Source of the DNA: BD1-7 clade bacterium
GTDB lineage: Bacteria; Pseudomonadota; Gammaproteobacteria; Pseudomonadales; DT-91
Direction of reading: 5' to 3'
DNA length: 64,000 bases
Assembly (NCBI GenBank): GCA_902705835.1
Contig: CACSIN010000026.1
Location: 190,154 to 254,153 of the forward strand
Below are positions 27,205-36,700 of the stretch, in pieces. Within the stretch, counting starts at the first letter, position 1, and each line of letters opens with the position of its first letter. The notes under the pieces were generated by a model that did not search any database, was not told where the DNA came from, and was given only the letters and a program-made list of their open reading frames with translations. The translations under genes and the position numbers were made by a program.

Positions 27205-27843
27205 TCAATTTTTGTAAAGGCAGGAGCCCAACAATTCACCCGCACAATGAGCGATGTTTGCCATCAGGGCGTCGTCTGCGTCTGTTTGTTCACCGGTATG
27301 AATCACGTCTCTGATTAGGTATGGAAACACGCTTAGCGACATCATGATGATACGAAGTACATCAAGGTCGACGTCATCACGCATGCCTTGGTGGCGTTGA
27401 CTACTCGCTATCATTTTGCCGAGAAGTTCGCGTTTATGATCGAGAATATTTGCGAGAAGGAGGTACCCTGGGCCATCTTTGAAGGCCAGTATTCGGGTGA
27501 AAAATGCGGGGAAATGTGGATTTTTTTGGTGGGCTTCATGGTAAGACATCATCAGTAATTCAAAATTTATCCCGCCATTCTCGGTAAAAGATGATTTAAG
27601 CGCGGATTCGATGTTGCTAAATTGTTGGCGAACCATTTCGTTGTAGAGCGTTTGTTTGTCGCCGAAGTAGTAGTTTATTGACGACAACGATGTGTTAGCG
27701 GTCTCTGCTAGTTGGCGTGTTGTCACTTTGTTGTAGTCGTGATGCATAAATAAGTCGAACGCCGCTGAAATAAGCCGTTCTTGAACATTGCTGGATGTGT
27801 GGTTAGGTTGCGTTGCTGACAAAATATACCTCGAAGATGACAT
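27205..27843 (-). CDS. TetR/AcrR-family regulator
   Basis: 212 aa. N-terminal HTH: VQERLISAAFDLFMHHDYNK then VTTRQLAETANTSLSSINYYF, ending in GDKQTLYNEMV. The C-terminal ligand-binding part is all-alpha. It faces away from the Rieske-RND cassette across a 1.2-kb gap, the usual layout for a repressor of a neighbouring catabolic or efflux operon; that target is inferred. Confidence 0.88.
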   Translation of the reverse strand: MSSSRYILSATQPNHTSSNVQERLISAAFDLFMHHDYNKVTTRQLAETANTSLSSINYYFGDKQTLYNEMVRQQFSNIESALKSSFTENGGINFELLMMSYHEAHQKNPHFPAFFTRILAFKDGPGYLLLANILDHKRELLGKMIASSQRHQGMRDDVDLDVLRIIMMSLSVFPYLIRDVIHTGEQTDADDALMANIAHCAGELLGSCLYKN

Positions 27844-29099
27844 CGGTAGAGCCAGTGATCACTGGCGTTTACGATGATTTTTTCGAATGCTAACGTAAGT
27901 GAGGTGGTGAAAAATAGTACCCTAAAATGCACTATGTGAAATTCATTTGAGAGGTCTAGAATCTGTCGATAACGTAAAGGAATTCTATAAATTGAACCTG
28001 AAATGGCGCTTATATCGGTTTAAGTATTATTTTTGGAGAATACCCTTGCGTGATAACTAACACTGTCAGTGCCTTATCTAAAATGATAAGTATGAATAAG
28101 CACATACTGTTATCTAATACGCATGTTTTTTATCCGTTGTTCGTCGAAATCACTCCGATGCCCATCTTGTTGAGCCGCGACTCATTGGATTAATGACATA
28201 CTTAGCACCGAGCATCTGCAGCAGAATACGCACCTCAATTACACTCGCTTTACTTTGGCCTTTGGTTAGATTGTTTTCTTGTAGCTAACGAGAAAGCAGC
28301 CCAGATCTCTATTTTTGCTAACTTATACATCGACGTCATTGCCATCTGATTCTCTAATCGTTCACAGATACATCCCGTAAATCGCTACTCGGTTGGCTGT
28401 ATGGCGTTGTGAAATAGCGGCACCGGCTTTTGCGCTAGATTGGCCCACTTGGCAATATTTCTTTGCATCCTTGTTCCCGAGGCCAGCCTGAATGGGGTGT
28501 ATTTTCTTAACCTGACAATTTGTTCAGAGCGATGCATTAATCGTCTCGCCAAATTGGTGCAATGTCGAGATCAGGTTATCTGAAGTAACTCGCTAGCGTC
28601 ATTTGAGGCACCACATAGCCCTCCAAATATTACTCGCCAATACGTATGGCTGATACTTTTCGTTAGTTTTTGGCCCATTTTATTGCAAACGATTATGGCG
28701 ATTATATTTATCTACTTACTAATGGAGAGGCTCGTAATATATTACTTAAAGAGCCTGGTGGATGGGGATATTCAAAAATATCGCATCCTATTGGTCTATA
28801 AAAGGATGTTAGTTTCTAAGAGTAACCGTACATGTTATCTGCTTTGTGCTTGGGTTCGTGGATCAACAGAATTGTCTATCTTGCTTTATCAATAAAGAAT
28901 GTTAATGGAATACAAACAAAAATAAGAAAATTGACGTACGGAGCGCATCATAAAGGTGCACTGTGAAATATGAAAATTAGATTACACGAACTAACGATAA
29001 AAATATGTTGACTATATTTTTCGAATAAGCAGAATTCCCGCCGTTAATGACCCGATATCGAAATTGGTCACTAGTTATTTTTACCGGAGGAGGCTCTGC
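27844..29099. other. 1.25-kb gene-poor, apparently decayed region
   Basis: No frame has a convincing gene with a ribosome-binding site. The minus strand around 28150-28600 contains peptide-like runs broken by stops (for example CQVGQSSAKAGAAISQRHTA), consistent with a degraded gene. A 70-codon AT-rich plus-strand frame at 28683 is rejected. The last ~150 bp should hold the promoter of the Rieske operon. Small inverted repeat CTTATC/GATAAG at 28073-28090. It may mark an old insertion or deletion at the island core. Confidence 0.5.
27920..27937 (+). promoter_or_regulatory. Island motif, copy b
   Basis: CCCTAAAATGCACTATGT differs from copy c mainly at one core base (GCAC for GTAC). ATAGTAC at 27914-27920 and GCACTAT at 27929-27935 make a partial dyad. 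It is 77 bp upstream of the TetR start, in opposite orientation. Rightward it leads only to a 22-codon frame (TTG 27992, AAAGG upstream) inside the decayed region. Confidence 0.55.
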
Positions 29100-30086
29100 A
29101 TGAACAGTCGAGTGAACATATTGGCGTCTGATTTAGATGCTGCTGATACTAAACGGCATCCGTTTTCTTCATATCCTAATGGTTGGTACATCATTGGCAC
29201 GAGTGCCGATGTGAAAGCAGGTGATGTAAAAACCTATCGTTATTTCGGTCAGGAAATTGTCGTTTTTCGCACCAAATCGGGTGAGCTGTCTGCCGTTGAG
29301 CCTTATTGCCCGCACTTGGGCGCACATCTGGGGAATGGCCATGTTGAAGGCGAAACTATCGTGTGCCCGTTTCATGCATGGGGGTTCGCCGCTGATGGTC
29401 GATGTGAACATATTCCTTATGCCGATCGTATTCCTGCTAAAGCTTCGCTGAAACCCTGGCATTTTCGTGAACAAGGCGGTTTGATTTTGCTGTATTGGAA
29501 TCGCGAGGGTGTAGCACCGTCAGGCAATGATGCGTTTCCAGTGCCGATAGAATTTTCAACTGAAAGTTGGAGTCAGGCGAAAACCACCACGCCGTTGGAA
29601 GTCAGAACACATGTTCAGGAGTTGGCTGAAAATGCATTTGATCTCGGCCATTTCAGTGGCCTTCATGGCATGGGTTACCCAGACGTAAAAATTGATGGTA
29701 TCGATGAAAATTCTATGCATTTCACCCAAAAAATGGATTATCGGCAGGGGGGTATTCGTCTGCAATATGAAGTGAAGCTCGAACAGTGTGGTCCAAATAC
29801 TGCCATTAGCCGCGTTACATGGGGCAGTATAGAGTTAATTTTGATCGTGACGAATACGCCGATTGACGAAGAACATATTCATATCCGCACGGTAGTGGCG
29901 ATTAAGAACCCTGCATCAGCACTGCTGCGTGAAATCCTATTTCGATATGCCTTCTGGTATACCCGAAAAGAACTCAAAAAAGACGTACCCATTTGGGAAT
30001 CCAAGCGCTATCACGCAAAGCCGATGTTATGCCATGCCGATGGCCCCATCAATACCTTAAGAGACTGGATTCAACGGTATTACTAG
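29100..30086 (+). CDS. Rieske non-haem iron oxygenase, KshA/DAF-36-like (first of pair)
   Basis: 328 aa from ATG 29100, preceded by GGAGGAGG. Rieske [2Fe-2S] ligands Cys70-x-His72 and Cys89-x2-His92 (YCPHLGAHLG, CPFHAWGF). Mononuclear iron site in ENAFDLGHFSGLH with Asp181, His184 and His189. The N-terminal PNGWYIIGTS and CPHLGAHLG are typical of the branch containing bacterial 3-ketosteroid 9-alpha-hydroxylase and animal cholesterol 7-desaturase. No ferredoxin reductase is in the window. Substrate unproven; sterol or steroid-like is an inference. Confidence 0.88.
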   Translation: MNSRVNILASDLDAADTKRHPFSSYPNGWYIIGTSADVKAGDVKTYRYFGQEIVVFRTKSGELSAVEPYCPHLGAHLGNGHVEGETIVCPFHAWGFAADGRCEHIPYADRIPAKASLKPWHFREQGGLILLYWNREGVAPSGNDAFPVPIEFSTESWSQAKTTTPLEVRTHVQELAENAFDLGHFSGLHGMGYPDVKIDGIDENSMHFTQKMDYRQGGIRLQYEVKLEQCGPNTAISRVTWGSIELILIVTNTPIDEEHIHIRTVVAIKNPASALLREILFRYAFWYTRKELKKDVPIWESKRYHAKPMLCHADGPINTLRDWIQRYY

Positions 30087-30148
30087 GCCGTTTATCTGTA
30101 CTAAACACGACCCGAATAATCTGCGAATCACTAACAAGAAGAGGCACT

Positions 30149-31204
30149 ATGCACAGCATAAATGCATCAAATGGAACCGAAGAAATACAACATTTCGACA
30201 ACTATAAAGATGGCTACAAACTGCCACGAAACCCGAACGGTTGGTACGCTGCGTGTTTATCTAAAGAGCTAAAAGAAGCAGAAGTAAAGCCGCTGAGTTT
30301 TTTTGGCGAGGAGTTGGTTGCGTTTCGTGATGCGCAAGGCAAAGCGAAAGTGGTTGGAGCCTATTGTCCTCACATGGGCGCGCATCTCGGCCATGGCGGT
30401 ACAGTAGTTGATGGTAAAATTCAATGTCCATTTCATGGTTGGCAATTCGACGGCACCGGTGCATGTGCGGCGGCGCCTTTTGCCAAGCGTACACCACAAA
30501 GCGCACGTAGCAACTTGGATAGTTACATTACAGAAGAGGTTAATGGCGTGGTACTGGTTTGGCATCACGTGCAGGGGAAAGAGCCAGATTACCATGTGCC
30601 TGAAATCCCTGAAATGGACCTCAAGCAATGGATGCCAATGCAGCATTTTACATTGACGTTTCGTACCCATGTGCAGGAGATTCGAGAGAATTTCTGCGAT
30701 GAATCTCACTTCGCTTTTATCCACGAACAAGAAGGCCCTGCAGATATTACGTGGAACCCCGAGGGGCCGTTGGCTCATCACCACTCACATCTTACTTGGA
30801 AATATTTCGTCAAAATGGGGCTGACGGATGAAAAATACCGTTTCACCTGTGATTCCGTATTCTACGGGCCGGGTGTTTTAGTGAGTCGTACACGTGGCCC
30901 GATTGATTCGGCCACTATCGGATTATGTACGCCGATCGATGATGAATATACCCAGTTCACCTTGATGGGAACCTCACGCAAAGTGTTTCCGGGTTTGAAT
31001 TGGTTCAATCGAATGTCGTTGATGAAAACTGCGAAACGCGATGTGTTGCTAGAAGGTGAAATCTGGAGTCACAAAAAACCATTGGAGAAACCGATCTATC
31101 AGGCACATGAGCGTTCGATGAGTAAATTTCAAAAATGGTATGCGCAGTTTTACGACGGCCATTCTCAGCAAGAAACTATTCCCTTGCGTGTTGTGAATAG
31201 CTGA
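30149..31204 (+). CDS. Rieske non-haem iron oxygenase, KshA-like (second of pair)
   Basis: 351 aa from ATG 30149 (AAGAGG upstream). Cys73-x-His75 and Cys93-x2-His96 bind the Rieske cluster (YCPHMGAHLGHGG, CPFHGWQFDG). ENFCDESHFAFIH gives Asp184, His187 and His192 for the catalytic iron. It starts 62 bp after the first Rieske gene; the two share the PNGWY start and domain order but differ enough to suggest separate reactions. An in-frame extension upstream overlaps the first gene and has no ribosome-binding site, so it is excluded. Confidence 0.88.
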   Translation: MHSINASNGTEEIQHFDNYKDGYKLPRNPNGWYAACLSKELKEAEVKPLSFFGEELVAFRDAQGKAKVVGAYCPHMGAHLGHGGTVVDGKIQCPFHGWQFDGTGACAAAPFAKRTPQSARSNLDSYITEEVNGVVLVWHHVQGKEPDYHVPEIPEMDLKQWMPMQHFTLTFRTHVQEIRENFCDESHFAFIHEQEGPADITWNPEGPLAHHHSHLTWKYFVKMGLTDEKYRFTCDSVFYGPGVLVSRTRGPIDSATIGLCTPIDDEYTQFTLMGTSRKVFPGLNWFNRMSLMKTAKRDVLLEGEIWSHKKPLEKPIYQAHERSMSKFQKWYAQFYDGHSQQETIPLRVVNS

Positions 31205-31223
31205 TCGATCAAAGATTGATCGA
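31205..31223. repeat. Inverted repeat between the second Rieske gene and the RND gene
   Basis: TCGATCAA-AGA-TTGATCGA, perfect 8-bp arms with a 3-nt loop, starting at the base after the Rieske stop codon. AAAAGGG follows, not T, so it is more likely an mRNA stem or operator than a terminator. Confidence 0.45.
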
Positions 31224-31291
31224 AAAGGGCGCTGACTAAGGTGCCCTGATGATTTGCGTACCGTTTTTGTAACCTGTATTGAGTGGTTGAT

Positions 31292-33673
31292 ATGTCTTTT
31301 TCTACAAACCAACAGATTGTGCCGGCGCTTGCACGGTTGATTGTGTCTTATCCTAAGGCTTGGTTAGTGGTGTTTGCCGTTGTTCTTGCCGTTATATTGC
31401 CAGGGCTGGCTCATGTGCGTATTGATTCTACGATCGAAGGTTTTCTCGATAAAGATTCATCGGCCATTAAAACCTATGACGCCTTTAAAGCGAATTACGG
31501 CCGTGATGAGTTCTTTTTGATCACTGCTGATGTTTCCGATCTTTACGACCCGGTTCATTTGCAGAATTTACAGGCGTTTCATCATGACTTGGCGCTGAAT
31601 GTTCCACATGTTTCGACGGTAGATTCGTTGGCCAATGCGCGGGACATTTATGCTGACGAAGATGATTTGGTGGTCGAAGAATTGCTCGAGGAACTGCCAT
31701 CAAGTGCAGAAGAAATAGAGGCGCTTCGCGAGAAAATCGATTCCCACCCGCTGTATACCAATAGTTATGTTTCTGAAGATCGTAAGACGGTAGCGTTTGT
31801 GATACGTCTAGTTAATCAGGTCGCTATCACTGCCGAAGATGGTAGTGTTGAATACGTGCTCGTTGCCGATGATGAATTAAAGCAAAGTATGGCCGGTATT
31901 GAGTCAGCGGTAGATCGGCATCAATCGCATTTTAGCCGCATATCGATTGCCGGTTCGCCAGCGTTAACGGCGGAACTAAGCCGATCAATGGGTGCCGATT
32001 TTGGATTGTTTTCAGGCTTAGCAATGCTTTTGGTTGTCGTGATGTTGAGCCTCATGTTTCGGCGGGCAAGTGCCGTTGTCATTCCGCTTGTTGTATTGAA
32101 TCTTGCGATCATGGCTACACTCGCGGTGATGGGGTTAAGAGGCGAGCCGATGCAATTAACAACAACGATGTTAACGTCGTTTTTGTTGGCAGTTTGCGTG
32201 GGTGATTGTGTTCACCTGATGCACAGTTTTTTTCATCAATACGATACCGGTTCTGAAAAAACGCAGGCCGTTGAATATGCCTTGAACCACGCCATGAAGG
32301 CGCTATTTTTTACTACGGTAACAACCGCCGCAGGGCTTGCATCGTTTTCAATATCTGATTTGTACCCAGTTGCCGCCCTCGGTATTTACGGTGCACTTGG
32401 TACAGCGTTCGGATTTATTTTTACGATTTTTTTGGTGCCGCCGTTGTTTGTGCTATTACCGATTAAGCGTCGGGCAATAAACAAAACCGCAAAAACACCG
32501 ATACTACAGCGTGCGGTAGATGGATTGATCCAGCGATGTGTAAATGTAGCGATCGAATCTGCCTACTTGATAACGAGCATTGCAGTCGTGTTGTTTATCG
32601 TTTGTGCGAGCATTATCCCCCAGATTGAATTCACCCACGATGCACGTGAATGGTTTAAAGATGGTACGCCGATTAAACAAGCGATGTTTGATGTTGAGGA
32701 AAAAATGCAAGGCAGCATGCCGATCGAAGTCGTCGTAACAACGGGCAAACCAAACGGTGCATTAGATCCAACCCTGCTCGCCCGTGTGAAAGCGTTTTCA
32801 AATGCTGCCGTTAGTTATGATTTTGGCAAGGTAACCATCGGTAATGCAGCTAGCCTGGCAGATCTCGTAGAAGAAACCCACACCGCTTTGGTGCCAGCTG
32901 ATGGTGCTCTGCCGAGTAACGCGGCGCTGGTTCGTCAAGAACTATTGCTTGTAGAGCTGAATAAAGCTGAAGAGCTGTATCGGTTCACCAATGATGACTT
33001 CAGTGAGCTGCGTATAACGTTGATACATACCTGGTCAGATGCGATGCATCACGACACAGTGCTTAAAAGCATTCAGGCCCTAGCGAGCCAGCATATCGGT
33101 GATGAGTACAATATACATTTAACAGGGTTAACCACCATTCTAGGAAGGACCTTCGCTGAAATGCTCGAAACAACGGTAAAGAGTTATGCACTTGCAGCGG
33201 TTATTATCGCACTGTCGATGATGCTTATGCTGCGCAGTGTTAGCCTCGGATTGCTGAGTATGCTGCCGAATCTCTTGCCGATCATGGTTACGCTGGTGGT
33301 GATGCATCTTATGAATGCGCCACTGGACATGTTCAGTATGCTAATCGGTTCGATCGCCATTGGCCTGACGGTAGATGACACCGTGCACTTTATGCTCGGC
33401 TTTCAGCGTTACCATGCTGATACCGGTGATTATCGCGTAGCCATTGCTAAAACGCTCAACACCTATGGCAAGGCAATGACCACCACAACGATTATATTGG
33501 CGACGAGCTTTCTTATTTATTGTTTCTCTGAGATGAATAACTTGTGGGATTTTGGCCTTTATACCAGCCTGTGTATCGTGCTGGCGCTATTATCGGATCT
33601 AATATTGGCACCTGCGATCATGGCAATTCGGCATGGAAAACCACTGATATCGTTTGGTAGTGTAGCGGCGTAG
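31292..33673 (+). CDS. RND/MMPL-family exporter (COG1033)
   Basis: 793 aa from ATG 31292 (GAGTGG 5 bp upstream). Two homologous halves, each one TM helix, a large periplasmic loop and five TM helices. Half 1: TM about 25-45, then the VGDCVHLMHSFF helix. Half 2: IGLTVDDTVHFMLGF with the paired Asp of the proton relay. HpnN and sterol-handling RND proteins belong to the same broad group. No membrane-fusion or outer-membrane partner is nearby. It is co-directional with the two Rieske genes, 87 bp downstream; it probably moves their hydrophobic product or substrate (inference). Confidence 0.85.
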   Translation: MSFSTNQQIVPALARLIVSYPKAWLVVFAVVLAVILPGLAHVRIDSTIEGFLDKDSSAIKTYDAFKANYGRDEFFLITADVSDLYDPVHLQNLQAFHHDLALNVPHVSTVDSLANARDIYADEDDLVVEELLEELPSSAEEIEALREKIDSHPLYTNSYVSEDRKTVAFVIRLVNQVAITAEDGSVEYVLVADDELKQSMAGIESAVDRHQSHFSRISIAGSPALTAELSRSMGADFGLFSGLAMLLVVVMLSLMFRRASAVVIPLVVLNLAIMATLAVMGLRGEPMQLTTTMLTSFLLAVCVGDCVHLMHSFFHQYDTGSEKTQAVEYALNHAMKALFFTTVTTAAGLASFSISDLYPVAALGIYGALGTAFGFIFTIFLVPPLFVLLPIKRRAINKTAKTPILQRAVDGLIQRCVNVAIESAYLITSIAVVLFIVCASIIPQIEFTHDAREWFKDGTPIKQAMFDVEEKMQGSMPIEVVVTTGKPNGALDPTLLARVKAFSNAAVSYDFGKVTIGNAASLADLVEETHTALVPADGALPSNAALVRQELLLVELNKAEELYRFTNDDFSELRITLIHTWSDAMHHDTVLKSIQALASQHIGDEYNIHLTGLTTILGRTFAEMLETTVKSYALAAVIIALSMMLMLRSVSLGLLSMLPNLLPIMVTLVVMHLMNAPLDMFSMLIGSIAIGLTVDDTVHFMLGFQRYHADTGDYRVAIAKTLNTYGKAMTTTTIILATSFLIYCFSEMNNLWDFGLYTSLCIVLALLSDLILAPAIMAIRHGKPLISFGSVAA

Positions 33674-33722
33674 GCCGTTCCTTCGAAGCACGTATCGTCT
33701 ACATGATGCGCCAAAAAAACCG

Positions 33723-33740
33723 CCCTAAAATGTACTATGG
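33723..33740 (+). promoter_or_regulatory. Island motif, copy c (best match), upstream of giant lipoprotein gene
   Basis: CCCTAAAATGTACTATGG, ending 59 bp before the ATG at 33800. It is flanked by GCCC and GGGC arms (33722-33725 and 33739-33742). TACTAT could double as a -10 element, but the motif copies share no -35 at 17 bp, which suggests an activator-dependent promoter. Confidence 0.65.
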
Positions 33741-33799
33741 GCATAATTTTGAGTTTCTTTACCATCGCGTTGAACTTAATTTCAATGGGGTGAGCAAAG

Positions 33800-36700
33800 A
33801 TGAAAAAACTGGCGTTGGCCGTAGCTGTGGCGACCGCAGCCGCTGGCTGTAGTGACAATGATAACGATCGTGGGGGTAATCGGGGAACGCCGAACCAAGC
33901 ACCTGTGGTTACTGATTTGGTTATTCATGATGTAAATGGCGAATCAGTGAAAGTGGCTGATGTGCTGCGCGCCCAATATACTTACAGTGATGTCGATAAC
34001 GATGCCGAAGGCGACACACGTTTCCAATGGTTGGTGGATGGCGTGGCTGTTGCTGGAGCAACAGACAAAGAATATACCGTTCAATTGTCGGATATTGGTA
34101 AGCCAATCACTCTCAGGGTAACGCCTATTGCACAGGCGGGTGTTCAAGAGGGTACACCTGAAACCACTCCTGCTGCTGTTATTGTATCGATCGACGGTGC
34201 GCCCAAAGCAGACAACGTTCAAGTCGCTGACGACACGGCTGGTGTGGTAAAAGCCGGTACGCTTTTAACCGGCAGTTATGATTACGTCGATGCAGAAGAT
34301 GATGCTGAGGGTGCCTCAACCTTCCGCTGGTTACGCGATGGGCAGCCCATTGCCGATGCGACAGAAAAAAACTACACCGTGACGGCAGCAGACGAAGGTA
34401 AAGATCTGATTTTTGAAGTCACCCCCGTTGCTCAAGGTGGCGTTCTTCAGGGGCCTGCTTATCCATCAGCAGCCATCGAAGTACAAGCCAATGAAGCGCC
34501 GGTGGCCTCAGCTGTATCCATCACCGGCGATGATGGTGGTAATGCGCTTAAGGGCACCACACTGACAGGTAAATATACCTATAGTGATTCAGAAAGTGAT
34601 GCTGAAGGAGCGTCGACTTTTCGTTGGCTACGCGACGGTGAAGCTATCGCTGATGCGACTGCTGGTACCTATACAGTAACCGCGGAAGACGAAGGCAAGA
34701 ACATTGTCTTTGAAGTGACCCCCGTCGCCAATGCGGGCGCGTTAGCAGGCGCTCCGACCGTCTCGACCAATACGATTTCAGTTCCTGCGAACGGTGCGCC
34801 AATGGCCGTTGGTGTATCAGTGTCTGACGACACCGACGGTGTGATCAAGGTCGGTACGGTGTTAACCGGAACCTACACCTATGAGGATGTTGAAAACGAC
34901 GACGAAGATCTCAGTGCAGATGGCACCCAGCTGCGTTGGCTGCGCAACGGTGCAGAAATTGCAGATGCAACTGAATCGACTTATACCGTAACGGCTGCCG
35001 ATGAAGGTAAGACGCTGGTGTTTGCAGTTATTCCTAAAGCAAAAACCGGTGGTATTTTACAAGGTGTACGCACGCCCTCAGATCCAATTGTATTTGATGA
35101 AAACAAAGCACCTATTGCCGTCGACGTGTCTATCACGGACGTTAACGGAGGTGACGCCATCGTTGGTGATCTTCTTCGAGGTGATTACAACTATACCGAT
35201 GTTGAAAACGACGAAGAAAACGAAAGTGCGACGCGCTTTCGTTGGTTACGTAACGGCATGACGATTGAAGGTGCAACGGAGAAAGCCTACACCCTGATGC
35301 CTGATGACGAACGCAAAAAAATTCGGTTTGAAGTTGTACCCGTAGCAAAATCCGGTGCGCTTGAAGGACAAGCCAAAACCTCATCAGAGCTAGCGGTGAG
35401 TGTCGACTCAAATACCGCGCCATCGTTTTCTTCGTTAAGCTTCAACAATGCCAATGCCGCCGTTGGCCAAACACTGACGATTTTGTTCACATACCAAGAT
35501 GCTGATGGTGATGCTGAAGGCAGTCACACGTTCCAGTGGTTCCGCAATGGCACGGAAATTAGTGGCGTTAATGGTGCGACCTATGATGTGGCCGATGCCG
35601 ATAAAGGCGCAACAATCACTGCAAAAGCCACCGCTGTTGCAGCGACCGGTGTCACGCAAGGCGCACTGCAAGATGTTGCCGGTAGTGTGGCCGTTGCGGA
35701 TTCTGCAGCCAACACCGCACCGCGTGCAACAGAGCTGTCGATAACCACGTCCACAGGCCATCCGCCGAAAACTGGTGATACCTTAATGCTGAACTACACA
35801 TTCGTTGACGACGACGGTGATACAGAAAGCGGTACGTTCATCAAATGGTACGTCAATAATGATTCGATTTTAGGTGCAAACCAAACTACGCTGGCCGTGG
35901 GTGCAAACCACCTAGGCAAAACCATCAAAGCAGTGATTGTTCCGCGTGCTTCATCTGGCGCGAACAGCGAAACGCCGTATGAAACGACGATTGTTGTTCC
36001 TTCAGATGCTGCGCCCGTCATTACTGATTTGGTTGTTCGTGATGATAACGGCGGCAGTGTTGATGTTGGCGACGTGCTGTCGGTTGATTACACCTATAAC
36101 GATCCTGACGGGCATGTTGAAGAGGGTACCATCGTATCTTGGTATCACGGAAAGACATTTATCACGAGTGGTACATCTAAAACCTATACGATTAAAGCAG
36201 CTGATAAAGGGAAAACAATCTTTGCCGCTGTGCAGCCACGGGCTAACGGGCTCTACGGCGCTAAGGTGTATGCTACTGAGGGGTTTTCAGTACCTGCGAA
36301 TAACGCACCAACATTCACCAGTCTGACATTCGATAAAGCCATCGCTAAGGTCGGCGATACCATTCGCATTAATTACACCTATCAAGATGCTGACAACGAC
36401 GCCGCAGGCAACCATGTGTTTCGTTGGTATCGTGGCGGCACACAGATCGCTGGTGCAACCGGTAATGTATATACCGTTACAGAAGACGATGCGGGCGAAA
36501 ACCTGACCGCAAAAGCGACGGCTGTTGCAGCTGCCGGTGAGTTGCAAGGGATCGAGCAGTTGGTTGCAAATGGTCTGGCATTTAACATTCCATCGTTGCC
36601 GACGAACACTGCGCCGGTGGCTAGTGATGTTAAAATCCAATGGCACTCATCGACCCAACTGGCACCAGGAACCTATATCACCGGTAGCTATGCCTATAGC

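Noticed and set aside
28683-28895. 70-codon plus-strand frame in the decayed region
   Set aside because: AT-rich with no recognisable motif or ribosome-binding site; fits chance opening in decayed sequence.
28951-28968. GTGCACTGTGAAAT resembling the end of motif b upstream of the first Rieske gene
   Set aside because: Needs a gap to align and lacks the CCCTAA half.
29008-29036. TTGACT with a 17-bp spacer as a promoter for the Rieske operon
   Set aside because: The corresponding -10 (AGAATT) is a poor match, so the pair is not convincing.
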